Position numbers and translations under genes: made by a program. This document shows, piece by piece, positions 8,797-16,722 of a DNA stretch of 64,000 bases; position 1 is the first letter of the stretch; each line of letters opens with the position of its first letter. The notes below the pieces were generated by a model. That model worked only from the letters and a program-made list of their open reading frames with translations, had not been told where the DNA came from and did no database searches. The stretch is from an uncultured beta proteobacterium (lineage in GTDB: Bacteria > Pseudomonadota > Gammaproteobacteria > Burkholderiales > Burkholderiaceae_C), in the NCBI GenBank assembly GCA_903830985.1, contig CAIKVZ010000052.1, positions 1 through 64,000 of the forward strand. The letters are read 5' to 3'.

Positions 8797-9069
8797 ATGC
8801 TGTTCACCCTCCTGAAAGCCGCCTGTCTGGCCACCTATGCGCTCGCCATCGCGGCCTGGGCCGGGATACTGCCCGCCGGCTTTGCCGGCAACGCGCAGAC
8901 CATTGCCGTGGTGATCCTGTGCGCCCATGTGCTGGAACTGGTCTTCATGTTCCGGCACGTTCGCCTGTACCGCGGGCCGCTTGGCGTGAGCGTGCTGCTG
9001 ACCCTGCTGTTCGGCCTGCTGCACTGGTTGCCGCTGGCGCGCGCACAGGGCAAGAAGGCCACCGCTTGA
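8797..9069 (+). CDS. Small integral membrane protein, DUF1145-like
   Basis: A 90-residue protein with about three hydrophobic segments (residues 5-25, 30-50, 60-80) and a short charged tail (GKKATA). The overall pattern resembles small DUF1145-type inner-membrane proteins, but the assignment is tentative. It starts 12 nt after the preceding stop with a GAAAG-containing leader and ends 28 nt before the second sulfatase, so it is likely cotranscribed. No function can be assigned. Confidence 0.6.
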   Translation: MLFTLLKAACLATYALAIAAWAGILPAGFAGNAQTIAVVILCAHVLELVFMFRHVRLYRGPLGVSVLLTLLFGLLHWLPLARAQGKKATA

Positions 9070-9097
9070 GCCGCCGCATCGCACGGACCGTCAGCGC

Positions 9098-10843
9098 ATG
9101 AAACACCTGATATTCACGCTGGCGTTGTGCCTGTTCACCGGCAACGCCCTGGCCGCGGACCGGGTCAAACCCAACATCGTGGTGCTGGTCGCCGACGACT
9201 GGGGCTTCAGCGACGTGGGATCCTTTGGCGGCGAAATCGCCACGCCCAACATCGACGGACTGGCCAGCGCCGGCATGCGCTTTTCCAACTTCCACGTCGC
9301 GGCCTCCTGCGCGCCCACGCGCTCCATGCTGCTCACCGGCGTGGACAACCACCTCAACGGCGTGGGCAACCTGCAGGAGACCATGCCGCAGGAGCACCTG
9401 GGAAAACCGGGCTACCTCGGATCCCTCAACGAGCGCGTCGTGACCGTCGCCAGCCTGCTGCACGATGGCGGCTACCGCACCTACATCTCGGGCAAGTGGA
9501 ACGTGGGCACGCAGCCCGCCAACCTGCCGAATGCGCGCGGCTTTGACCGCTCCCTGATCCAGGGCGACACCGGCGCCGACAACTGGGAACCGGATCAGCG
9601 CTACCTGCCGCACAGCGCCAAGGTGCGCTGGTTCGAGGACGGACGGGAACCGGTGATGCCCAGCGACTACTACTCGTCCGAGTACTTCGTCGACAGGATG
9701 ATCGGCTACCTGTCCAAGGACGCCAGCAGTGCCAAACCCTTCTTCGCCTACCTGGGCTTTCAGGCGAACCACGTGCCGCTGCAGGCACCCCGGTCCTACA
9801 TCGACAAGTACAAGGGACGCTACGACGCCGGCTGGACGGTGCTGCGCCAGGAGCGCCGCGACAAGGCAGCCGCACTGGGTCTGATCCCGAAGGCCACACC
9901 CATGGTGAGCATGCACAGCACCGACGACTGGGAGCGGCTCAGCGCCAAGGAGAAGCGCTACCAGGCGCGCCGCATGGAGGTCTACGCCGCCATGGCCGAC
10001 GCCATGGACTTTCACGTGGGCCGCCTCATCGCACAACTCAAGGCCACGGGACAGTACGACAACACGGTCTTCGTCTTCCTGTCGGACAACGGCCCCGAAG
10101 GTTCCGACTACGCCGATGCCCAGCCCTGGCTGTGGACGCAGTACACCCAGGCCATCGACAAGCTCGGCGACAAGGGCGCCTACACCATCATGGGGCCGAG
10201 CTGGGCCAGCGCTGCGGCCGCACCCCTGAGCGGCTACAAGTTCTACGCCGGTGAAGGCGGCCTGCGCACACCGCTCATCATCTCGGGCGTTCCCGGCATG
10301 GCGAAAAACCAGCAGCACGCTGGGCTCACGCATGTCACCGACATCGTGCCCACGCTGCTGGAGCTGGCGCAGCTGCGACATCCCGGAACGCAGTACGCCG
10401 GCCAGCCCATCGAACGCTTGAGCGGGCATAGCCTGCTGCCGGTGCTGCTGGACCCGGCGCAACGCGCCCGCGCGCCCGACGAGGCCCTGGGCTACGAGCT
10501 GGCCGGCAGCCAGGCGCTGTTCAAGGGAGATCTCAAGCTGGTGAAGAACATCCCGCCGGTGGGCGACGGCCAATGGCATCTGTACGACCTGCAAAGCGAC
10601 CCCGGCGAGACCCGCGACCTGCAGCAGCAGCGTCCCCAGGACTTCACAGCGCTGCAGGCCGACTACGCCAACTGGTCCAGGACGCACGGCGTGCTGGCCA
10701 TGCCCGAGGGCTACGACCCGGTGCGCCAGGTGTTGATCAATTCCATCTACACTTACTGGATCCCGCAATACCGCTACAAGGCGCTAGCGCTGTTGCTGGT
10801 CGGCGTGGCGGCCTGGTTGTTGCTGCGCCGGCGCAGGCGATGA
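9098..10843 (+). CDS. Arylsulfatase, PAS-like, with C-terminal membrane tail
   Basis: A 581-residue sulfatase with a Sec signal peptide (cleavage probable after NALAA, residue 20), hence periplasmic. Active-site elements are D33-D34 (VADDWG), C71 in CAPTR (formylglycine position), K133 in SGKWNVG, NHVPLQAP, LSDNGPEG and GYKFYAGEGGLRTP, the last typical of Pseudomonas AtsA-type enzymes. The His normally found two residues after the Lys (GKWHLG) is Asn135 here. The C-terminus is a hydrophobic helix followed by an arginine cluster (WLLLRRRRR), suggesting tethering to the inner membrane. It is the last gene of the SphA operon before a repeat element. Substrate unknown. Confidence 0.9.
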   Translation: MKHLIFTLALCLFTGNALAADRVKPNIVVLVADDWGFSDVGSFGGEIATPNIDGLASAGMRFSNFHVAASCAPTRSMLLTGVDNHLNGVGNLQETMPQEHLGKPGYLGSLNERVVTVASLLHDGGYRTYISGKWNVGTQPANLPNARGFDRSLIQGDTGADNWEPDQRYLPHSAKVRWFEDGREPVMPSDYYSSEYFVDRMIGYLSKDASSAKPFFAYLGFQANHVPLQAPRSYIDKYKGRYDAGWTVLRQERRDKAAALGLIPKATPMVSMHSTDDWERLSAKEKRYQARRMEVYAAMADAMDFHVGRLIAQLKATGQYDNTVFVFLSDNGPEGSDYADAQPWLWTQYTQAIDKLGDKGAYTIMGPSWASAAAAPLSGYKFYAGEGGLRTPLIISGVPGMAKNQQHAGLTHVTDIVPTLLELAQLRHPGTQYAGQPIERLSGHSLLPVLLDPAQRARAPDEALGYELAGSQALFKGDLKLVKNIPPVGDGQWHLYDLQSDPGETRDLQQQRPQDFTALQADYANWSRTHGVLAMPEGYDPVRQVLINSIYTYWIPQYRYKALALLLVGVAAWLLLRRRRR

Positions 10844-11311
10844 ACACACGTCTGTTCGGATGAAAACCGCTCGTCATCGCGAGGCCGCGGGCTACTGCAG
10901 TCTTAGAGGGTCGCCAAGGCTCCTGTTCAGGAACACTGCGAAGTTTGGAAGACAGTGCCAGACGCCGACGCCGCGGCAGGTGCTACGCGACGCCCCCGCG
11001 TCGGCCTTTGGCCTTTGGCTCCTCCTTTATTTCGCTGCGCCACCTGCCCCAGCGCCAGCGTCCACAAGCCTGGTTGGTATGCGTGCTTGGATCACCACGG
11101 CAGCCACTTCGCTCAGGTCGGCGTGGTACCCGGCGCAGTGGCATAAAGGAGGAGGCCGCAGGCCGGGGGACAGCCGCGGAGGCGGGCACCATGGCGGCCG
11201 GAGCGGGCACGCCACCATGGATCGCCACGGCCTGCGACCTCGCGATGACGACTTCGGCATCGCAGGTTCGAGATCCGGATGCGGCATCTACCTGGATTTT
11301 GGGGCTTTGCG
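10844..11311. other. Intergenic region without a recognisable gene
   Basis: The 468 bases between the second sulfatase and the propeller-like gene contain no ORF with recognisable protein similarity. Most of it is the inverted-repeat element described at 10,871-11,251. No convincing promoter was seen before the downstream gene apart from GGGG about 7 nt before its ATG. Confidence 0.6.
10871..11251. repeat. Inverted-repeat intergenic element (MITE/REP-like)
   Basis: A perfect 14-bp terminal inverted repeat (TCGTCATCGCGAGG at 10,871-10,884 and its complement at 11,238-11,251) bounds about 380 bp. Inside is a second inverted pair, TCCTCCTTTAT (11,020-11,030) against ATAAAGGAGGA (11,143-11,153), with imperfect pairing extending on both sides. 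The ends resemble the widespread GTCATTGCGAGG-type intergenic repeats of Gram-negative bacteria. No transposase is encoded. It may be mobilised in trans, or form structured RNA if transcribed. Confidence 0.65.
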
Positions 11312-12559
11312 ATGAGCGCCAGCGGCTACTGCGACAGCCCCTGGCCCGGTGAGGACGGTGGCCCGCAGCGCCTGCAAAACGCTGCCGGCGGACTCAAGCT
11401 GCAGCCCGGTGAAACGCTGCAGTGCGTCACGCGCCGCACCTTGCTGTCCACCATGACGGTGCTGGGCGCGCCGGGCGAGGTCTTCCTGCTGACGCATTCG
11501 GCGCTGCGCGCAAGGCTCGGCCTGCCGACCACGGCCTGCGTGGAACGCATCGACCCGCTCACCCTGCAGACCGTGTGCCGCTCGCCGCGACTGGCGGGTG
11601 GTCCGATGTGGCCCGGCGGCATGGCGCTGCACCGCAACGGCCAACTGTATGTGGTCTACGGTCGCTACGCGCACCAACTGAACCGCGATTGCGAGCCGCT
11701 GGCCAGCCTGCGCCTGCCCGTGGACGAGGCCTACAACTCCTTCGTCATCCTGGACAACGGCCTGATCGTCACCAAGAACCTGTCGCAGCAGTCCTGTGCG
11801 CGCCTGACCGTGATAGCCCCCGACAGCCTGACGCCGGCCTGCGCCGACACGGTCTGTCCCGAGCCCTCGATTGCGCGCCTGAGCGCCATCGGCAACAGCG
11901 TCTACGTCGTGGGCGTGCGCTCGATCTTTCGCTACCACTGGGACGAGCACACCCGTTCGCTGCGCATCGACCCCGGCTGGCGTCTGGACTACATCGGTGC
12001 CAGCGGGCAAAGCCATGGCTGGGACGCGGTGCTCGATGGGCGCAACGCCTGGTTCATGGACAACGGACGGCACCGCTACGTCTACACCATGGTTGGCGCA
12101 GGCGTGAGCCCGACGGCGAACCGGCTGATCCGGGTTTCACAGCGGGATTGCGCCGACCATGAGATGCTCGAGGTCAGCGGCCTGGCCGGCGGCAGCGTGA
12201 CGAATCCACCGCTGGTCGACCCGCAGCGTCACATCGTCGTGGCCTACGATTCGGCCAACCGCTTTCTGCGCGCCTGGCGTTTCGATCCACAGTCCGGGGC
12301 CTTGCAGCCACTGTGGCAGAAGCGCCATTTTGGGTGCGCCAGCCACATGCTCCTGTATCGCGAAACCGGTGAGCTGGTGCTCAACGACTATCGGCGCCTG
12401 GGCGAGGAAGTCGTGGTGCTGAACATAGCGAGCGGCGCGGAGCTGGCGCGCGTGCGCAGCGGCGGCATCACGCAGGGCGTGGTATTTCCCAGCCCGGGCT
12501 GGGGCCGCGACCTCTACTGGTCGTCGATGGGACGCCTGGCAAGGGTGTTCGTGGCATGA
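11312..12559 (+). CDS. Unrecognised protein, probable beta-propeller
   Basis: A 415-residue protein that I do not recognise as a named family. The middle has repeated short beta-strand blocks of the type seen in propeller or SMP-30/PQQ-like folds (MALHRNGQLYVVYG, SFVILDNGLIVTKN, SVYVVGVRSIFRYH, HIVVAYDSANRFL). About ten cysteines are scattered through it. No signal peptide is visible from the chosen ATG at 11,312; an in-frame Met at 11,279 is inside the region next to the repeat and less likely. The stop overlaps the next start (ATGA at 12,556-12,559), coupling it to the GST-like paralogue. A binding or scaffold role is only a guess. Confidence 0.7.
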   Translation: MSASGYCDSPWPGEDGGPQRLQNAAGGLKLQPGETLQCVTRRTLLSTMTVLGAPGEVFLLTHSALRARLGLPTTACVERIDPLTLQTVCRSPRLAGGPMWPGGMALHRNGQLYVVYGRYAHQLNRDCEPLASLRLPVDEAYNSFVILDNGLIVTKNLSQQSCARLTVIAPDSLTPACADTVCPEPSIARLSAIGNSVYVVGVRSIFRYHWDEHTRSLRIDPGWRLDYIGASGQSHGWDAVLDGRNAWFMDNGRHRYVYTMVGAGVSPTANRLIRVSQRDCADHEMLEVSGLAGGSVTNPPLVDPQRHIVVAYDSANRFLRAWRFDPQSGALQPLWQKRHFGCASHMLLYRETGELVLNDYRRLGEEVVVLNIASGAELARVRSGGITQGVVFPSPGWGRDLYWSSMGRLARVFVA

Positions 12560-13983
12560 GCGCAGCCACCGCAGATGACCGCAGCGACCAGCGTGGGGGC
12601 ATCCCCATGCGCCTGCACGGACTCGACCTGTCTTATTTCACCGGCAAGGTCCACGCCTGCCTGCGCGCCAAGGGTCTGGAGCACGAATTCATTGAAATGG
12701 ACACGCGCGATTTCCGACGCTGCGCAGCACAGACCGGCGTGGCGCAAATGCCCCAACTGGAACTGCCGGACGGGCGCTGGCTCACCGACAGCAGCGCCAT
12801 CGTCGAGCACTTCGAGCAAGCGTGTCCAGAGCCCACGCTCTACCCGACGCAGGGCGCGCTGTGTTTCATCGCGCATTTGCTAGCAGCCTGTCGGGCTCTG
12901 GACGTGGGCGCGACGGGGGTGCATTCGGATGCAGTGCAAGGCGCGTCGACGAAGCTTGGGCGGGCCCCAAGCGAGGCGGCGCAACACCGCGATGCGCCGA
13001 ATTCACCCCCGGCCCAAAGGGTTGGAGCCAAACGGGGCGTCTGCGTCGTTGCACCGCTTGGCCATGGGCCCGCCATGGCCGGCGCGCCGCGCCTAGCACC
13101 CATCCCCGTTTGGCTCCAACGCGTCCCGCGTCCAAAGCCCGACAGGCTGCTTAAGGACTTTGCTGACGAATGGCTGTGGCGCCCCGCCATGTACTACCGC
13201 TGGGCCTTTGACGAAGACGCCAGTCTCGCCAGCGGGCGCCTGGCGCGCGGCCTGCTGCGCGATGTCCCCGTGCCCGTGGCGCTGCGCCGCCTCTACATCC
13301 GCGCCCGTCAACGCCGGCTGTTTCTGCGCGGCGACGGTGTGACGCCGGCCACCGCACCGGTGCTGCAGGCCGTCTACCACGACACGCTGGATGCCCTGCA
13401 GGGCGCGCTGGGCACACGGCCTTTCCTGCTGGGCCAGCGCCCCAGCCAGGCCGACCTGGGATTCTTCGGCCCGATGTTTCGCCACTTCAGCACTGACCCC
13501 ACGCCGGCGCGCCTGCTGCGCGAACGCGCTCCTGCAGCGGCGCAATGGCTGGCGCGTATGTGGCAACAGCAGCCCGCAGCTTTTGAACAGGCGCCCGAGC
13601 CACAGACGCTCGCCGCAGGGCTAGGGCCCCTGCTGGTCATGGTCTGCGACGACTACCTGCCCACCCTGGCCAGCCAGGAAGGCGGGCTGAAGCAGGGCGC
13701 GCGCCAAGTCAACTGGGTCTGCCGCGGTGTCACTTTCACGGTGCCGGTGAATCCCTACCAGGTGCATTGCCTGCAACAACTGCGCCGGCGTTACCAGGCG
13801 CTGAAGGACGCTCACCGGCAACAGGCGAACGCCTGGCTGATGACTTGTGGCGCTGCGCGGGCTCAGGCTGCCCTGGACCTGCTGGCGCAGCCCGGGTCGG
13901 GACAGACCATTGACCGGCCCGGTTCGCCGCACGACGCAGCGCGCAGGCGCAGGCCGCTGGACCGCCAGTGGAGCCCGACCTGA
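12556..13983 (+). CDS. GST-like protein interrupted in frame by a 270-bp repeat element
   Basis: A 475-residue paralogue of the GST-like protein at 2949. The N-terminal domain is clear (GLDLSYFTGKVHACLRAK, then LTDSSAIVEHFE). Residues about 110-199 come entirely from a repeat element inserted in frame. Removing it joins FIAHLL to KDFADEWLWRP, which aligns with FAASLLEAWGDEWWIP of the paralogue with no gap. The C-domain (RPFLLGQRPSQADLGFFGP) and a roughly 100-residue extension follow. The start overlaps the previous stop; Met18 at 12,607 matches the paralogue's N-terminus and is an alternative. Whether the protein still folds with the Pro/Ala/Arg-rich insert between the two GST domains is unknown. 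Confidence 0.75.
   Translation: MSAATADDRSDQRGGIPMRLHGLDLSYFTGKVHACLRAKGLEHEFIEMDTRDFRRCAAQTGVAQMPQLELPDGRWLTDSSAIVEHFEQACPEPTLYPTQGALCFIAHLLAACRALDVGATGVHSDAVQGASTKLGRAPSEAAQHRDAPNSPPAQRVGAKRGVCVVAPLGHGPAMAGAPRLAPIPVWLQRVPRPKPDRLLKDFADEWLWRPAMYYRWAFDEDASLASGRLARGLLRDVPVPVALRRLYIRARQRRLFLRGDGVTPATAPVLQAVYHDTLDALQGALGTRPFLLGQRPSQADLGFFGPMFRHFSTDPTPARLLRERAPAAAQWLARMWQQQPAAFEQAPEPQTLAAGLGPLLVMVCDDYLPTLASQEGGLKQGARQVNWVCRGVTFTVPVNPYQVHCLQQLRRRYQALKDAHRQQANAWLMTCGAARAQAALDLLAQPGSGQTIDRPGSPHDAARRRRPLDRQWSPT
12882..13151. mobile_element. MITE-like element inserted in the GST-like gene
   Basis: A 270-bp segment with terminal inverted repeats: 12,882-12,906 begins AGCAGCCTGTCGGGCT, and the complement of 13,127-13,151 matches it over 25 bp with two mismatches. 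A perfect internal inverted repeat, GTTGGAGCCAAACGGGG (13,021-13,037) with its complement (13,104-13,120), makes an inner stem. Length is exactly 90 codons and the plus frame has no stop. No transposase is encoded. A clear target-site duplication beyond a possible GCT was not found. A short relative lies at 56,806-56,846. Confidence 0.8.
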
Positions 13984-13995
13984 AGGAACCGCGAA

Positions 13996-14144
13996 GTGCA
14001 AAAAAAAACCCTACTCATCACCGGCGCCGGCAGCGGACCCGCAGCGTTCGCCAGGGCGCAGCACCGACCACCAGAGCATGAAGGTGCGCAGCTTCGCCGC
14101 CAAAGTCCACGCAATTTTTCATCCAGAAACGGAAACGCCCCATG
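13996..14144 (+). pseudogene. Fossil 5' end of a short-chain dehydrogenase gene
   Basis: After the GST-like gene a GTG at 13,996, preceded by AAGGA, opens a frame reading VQKKTLLITGAGSG, the hallmark N-terminus and cofactor loop of an SDR. Similarity ends after about 14 residues and the frame then runs through unrelated sequence to a stop at 14,142-14,144. The intact SDR at 2191 begins MQKTVLITGASAGIG, also next to a GST-like gene. This looks like the remains of a deleted SDR gene from a duplicated SDR-GST module. It is based on a short match. Confidence 0.5.
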
Positions 14145-15221
14145 AACATCAAACGTCTGGTCGGATACACCCTGGCGCTGCTCACGGTTGCGGGCAGCGC
14201 TGCCTGGCTGTTGCGCGCGCCGCTGAGCATGGCGCTGGCCCCCAAGCTCGCGGCCAGCCGCATGGCCGCCGACGGATTGAACGAACTGCCCGACGGACTG
14301 CACGTGGGACTGTGCGGCGCCGGCTCGCCCATGCCCGACGAGGAACGCCTCGGGCCCTGCACTCTGGTGGTGGCGGGCAAGCGCCTGTTCGTGTTCGACG
14401 CAGGCAACGGCGCGGCGCGCAACATAGGCAGAATGGGATTCGTCCATGGCCGCATTGAAGCGCTGTTTCTGACGCACTTCCATTCGGACCACCTCGACGG
14501 CCTGGGTGAGCTGATGCTGCAGCGCTGGGTTTCCACCGGCAATGCCGCGCCGCTGCCGGTGTTCGGGCCACTGGGCGTGGAGACGGTGGTGGCCGGGTTC
14601 ATGCAGGCCTATGCGCAGGACCAGCACTACCGGGTCGCCCACCACGGTGAACAGGCTTTGCCGGCAAGCGGTTTCGGTGGCGTGGCGCAGCCTTTTTTCA
14701 CGCCGACGCAAGGGCACGTGGTGCTGATCAAGGACGCTGACCTGGAGATTGCCGCCTTCAACGTGGACCACAGTCCGGTGCACCCGGCCGTGGGCTACAG
14801 CATCCGCTACAAGGGGCGCAGCGTGGTGCTCAGCGGCGACACCAAGAAATCGGCGGCGCTGCAGCGCGAAGCCGCCGGTGTGGACGTGCTGGTGCACGAA
14901 GCCCTGTCCGCCCCCATGGTGGCACTGTTGGCGCAGGCCGCAGCCGATGCCGGGCGCGTGAAACTGAAAAAATTGATGAACGACATCGTCGACTACCACA
15001 GCTCGCCCGAACAGGCCGCCGAAACCGCGCGGGACGCCAAGGTGGGCTATTTGCTGCTGAACCACATCGTGCCGCCGCTGCCCATGCCGGGTATGGAAAA
15101 AGCATTCCTGGGCGCTACCGGCGAGATCTACGCCGGCCCGATGAAGGTGGGGCGCGACGGCGACTTCATCAGCCTGCCCGCCGGTTCGGGCAGTGTGCTG
15201 GTGGGGAACCGCTTGCGCTGA
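14142..15221 (+). CDS. Metallo-beta-lactamase-fold hydrolase, membrane-anchored
   Basis: A 359-residue MBL-fold protein. The N-terminus has a hydrophobic helix (residues 7-24), so it is probably exported and anchored. The metal-binding HxHxDH motif is H112-F-H114-S-D116-H117 (THFHSDHLDG). Downstream ligand candidates are in FNVDHSPVHPAVGY and VLSGDT, and near the C-terminus NHIVPP. This pattern is typical of the RNase Z/arylsulfatase-like branch of the superfamily, so a sulfatase or other esterase role is possible given two sulfatases in the cluster. The upstream gap contains the SDR fossil. Fold call is firm, substrate is not. Confidence 0.85.
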   Translation: MNIKRLVGYTLALLTVAGSAAWLLRAPLSMALAPKLAASRMAADGLNELPDGLHVGLCGAGSPMPDEERLGPCTLVVAGKRLFVFDAGNGAARNIGRMGFVHGRIEALFLTHFHSDHLDGLGELMLQRWVSTGNAAPLPVFGPLGVETVVAGFMQAYAQDQHYRVAHHGEQALPASGFGGVAQPFFTPTQGHVVLIKDADLEIAAFNVDHSPVHPAVGYSIRYKGRSVVLSGDTKKSAALQREAAGVDVLVHEALSAPMVALLAQAAADAGRVKLKKLMNDIVDYHSSPEQAAETARDAKVGYLLLNHIVPPLPMPGMEKAFLGATGEIYAGPMKVGRDGDFISLPAGSGSVLVGNRLR

Positions 15222-15252
15222 GCCCAGCATTGGCTGCCGGGATAATCGGGCC

Positions 15253-16719
15253 ATGAGCTATTTGAAAACCCCTTCGATTTTTGACGAATTGCAGCCCCCC
15301 AGCGTCTGGACCCATTTCGCCACGCTGTGCACCATCCCCCGCCCCTCCAAGGGCGAGGCACGCCTGCGCGAACACCTGCAGGCCTGGGCGCAGGCCCGCG
15401 ACCTCTGGACCTCGGTCGACGCCGCCGGCAACCTGCTGGTGCGCAAGCCGGCCAGCGCCGGGCGCGAGTCCGTGGCCGGCGTGGTCCTGCAAGCGCATCT
15501 GGACATGGTGTGCCAGGCCAATGCCGATACGCCGCACAACTTCCTGCAGGACCCGATCACACCGGTGTTGCGCGACGCTTGGCTGCTGGCCGAAGGAACC
15601 ACGCTGGGCGCCGACAACGGCATCGGCGTGGCGCTTGCGCTCGCGGTGCTGGAGGACAGCAACCTGATTCATGGCCCGATCGAGGCGCTGTTCACCGTGG
15701 ACGAGGAAGCCGGCATGGGCGGTGCACGCGGACTAGAGGCGGGCGTGCTTCAGGGGAGCCTGATGCTGAACCTCGACACCGAGGAGTGGGGGCAGTTCTA
15801 TCTGGGCTGCGCCGGCGGCGTGGACGTGGACGTGCAGCGCAGCAGCCACGCCCACAGCCTGCCCTCAGGCAGCGTGGCCATGCGCATCGACGTGCGCGGT
15901 CTGCGCGGCGGACATTCGGGTGTGAACATCCACGAAGGTCGCGGCAATGCGATCAAGCTGCTGGTGCGCGCGCTGCGCGAGATCCAGCGTGATTCGGACC
16001 TGCGCCTGTCCAGCCTGAAGGGCGGAACCGCCAGGAATGCCCTGCCGCGAGAGGCCTGTGCCACTCTGGCCCTGCCCGCGCAGACCGCGGCGGCCCTGCC
16101 TGCCGTGCTGGAGCGTTTGCAGGAAGAATGGCGCACCGAACTGGCCGGTGTCGACGACCACATCAGCCTGTCTTGCGCGCCCTGCGCCATTGATCACGTG
16201 ATGGCCGGTGAGGAGCAGGCGCGCTGGCTGGGCACGCTGCATGCGGCACCCCACGGTGTGCGGCGCATGAGCGTGCAGCTACCCGGTGTGGTGGAGACAT
16301 CGAACAACCTGGGGGTGGTCGATCTGGGTCCGGCATCGGGGTCGTGCAACTTCATGGTGCGCTCACTGGTGGACAGCGCCGGCATGGAACTGGCCCACGA
16401 GATCGTCAGCCTGTTTGCGCTGTCCGGCATGCGCGCCACCCTGTCCGGCCAGTACCCGGGCTGGCGCCCCGATCCCGCGTCACCGCTGTTGGCCCTGTGC
16501 CAGTCGGTCTACCGCAAATCCTTCGGCGGCGAATCCACGGTCCAGGTGATCCATGCGGGACTCGAGTGCGGCATCATCGGCGGCAAGTACCCCGGGATGG
16601 ACATGGTGTCCTTCGGCCCCACCATCCACGGCGCCCATGCGCCCGGCGAGAGCGTGGAAGTGGCGTCGGTGGCGCGTTGCTGGGAACTGCTCAAGGCCAT
16701 CCTGGCGGCGGTGGACTGA
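15253..16719 (+). CDS. pepD: Aminoacyl-histidine dipeptidase (peptidase D, M20 family)
   Basis: A 488-residue cytosolic zinc dipeptidase hydrolysing Xaa-His and other dipeptides; E. coli PepD is about the same length (485). Catalytic features are QAHLDM (H82, D84), the bridging-metal Asp in LGADNGIG (D121), the general base in VDEEAGMGG (E151-E152) and LNLDTEE (D175). A GGHSGVNIHEGRGNA segment marks the lid/dimerisation domain. The ATG at 15,253 was chosen over the in-frame codon at 15,193, which lies in the MBL gene. It ends 3 nt before the convergent permease gene. Probably housekeeping and unrelated to the sulfatase cluster. Confidence 0.93.
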   Translation: MSYLKTPSIFDELQPPSVWTHFATLCTIPRPSKGEARLREHLQAWAQARDLWTSVDAAGNLLVRKPASAGRESVAGVVLQAHLDMVCQANADTPHNFLQDPITPVLRDAWLLAEGTTLGADNGIGVALALAVLEDSNLIHGPIEALFTVDEEAGMGGARGLEAGVLQGSLMLNLDTEEWGQFYLGCAGGVDVDVQRSSHAHSLPSGSVAMRIDVRGLRGGHSGVNIHEGRGNAIKLLVRALREIQRDSDLRLSSLKGGTARNALPREACATLALPAQTAAALPAVLERLQEEWRTELAGVDDHISLSCAPCAIDHVMAGEEQARWLGTLHAAPHGVRRMSVQLPGVVETSNNLGVVDLGPASGSCNFMVRSLVDSAGMELAHEIVSLFALSGMRATLSGQYPGWRPDPASPLLALCQSVYRKSFGGESTVQVIHAGLECGIIGGKYPGMDMVSFGPTIHGAHAPGESVEVASVARCWELLKAILAAVD

Positions 16720-16722
16720 AGC

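Noticed and set aside
8945-10768. 607-codon antisense frame over the second sulfatase
   Set aside because: Overlaps a gene with full catalytic motifs; composition typical of antisense shadows.
10860-11315. Possible 151-residue protein in the intergenic region
   Set aside because: It lies entirely in the inverted-repeat element, has no similarity to known proteins that I recognise and no convincing ribosome-binding site.
12882-13151. Possible CRISPR-like or tandem repeat
   Set aside because: The structure is inverted, not direct, and there are no regularly spaced repeats. No CRISPR array was seen anywhere in the window.
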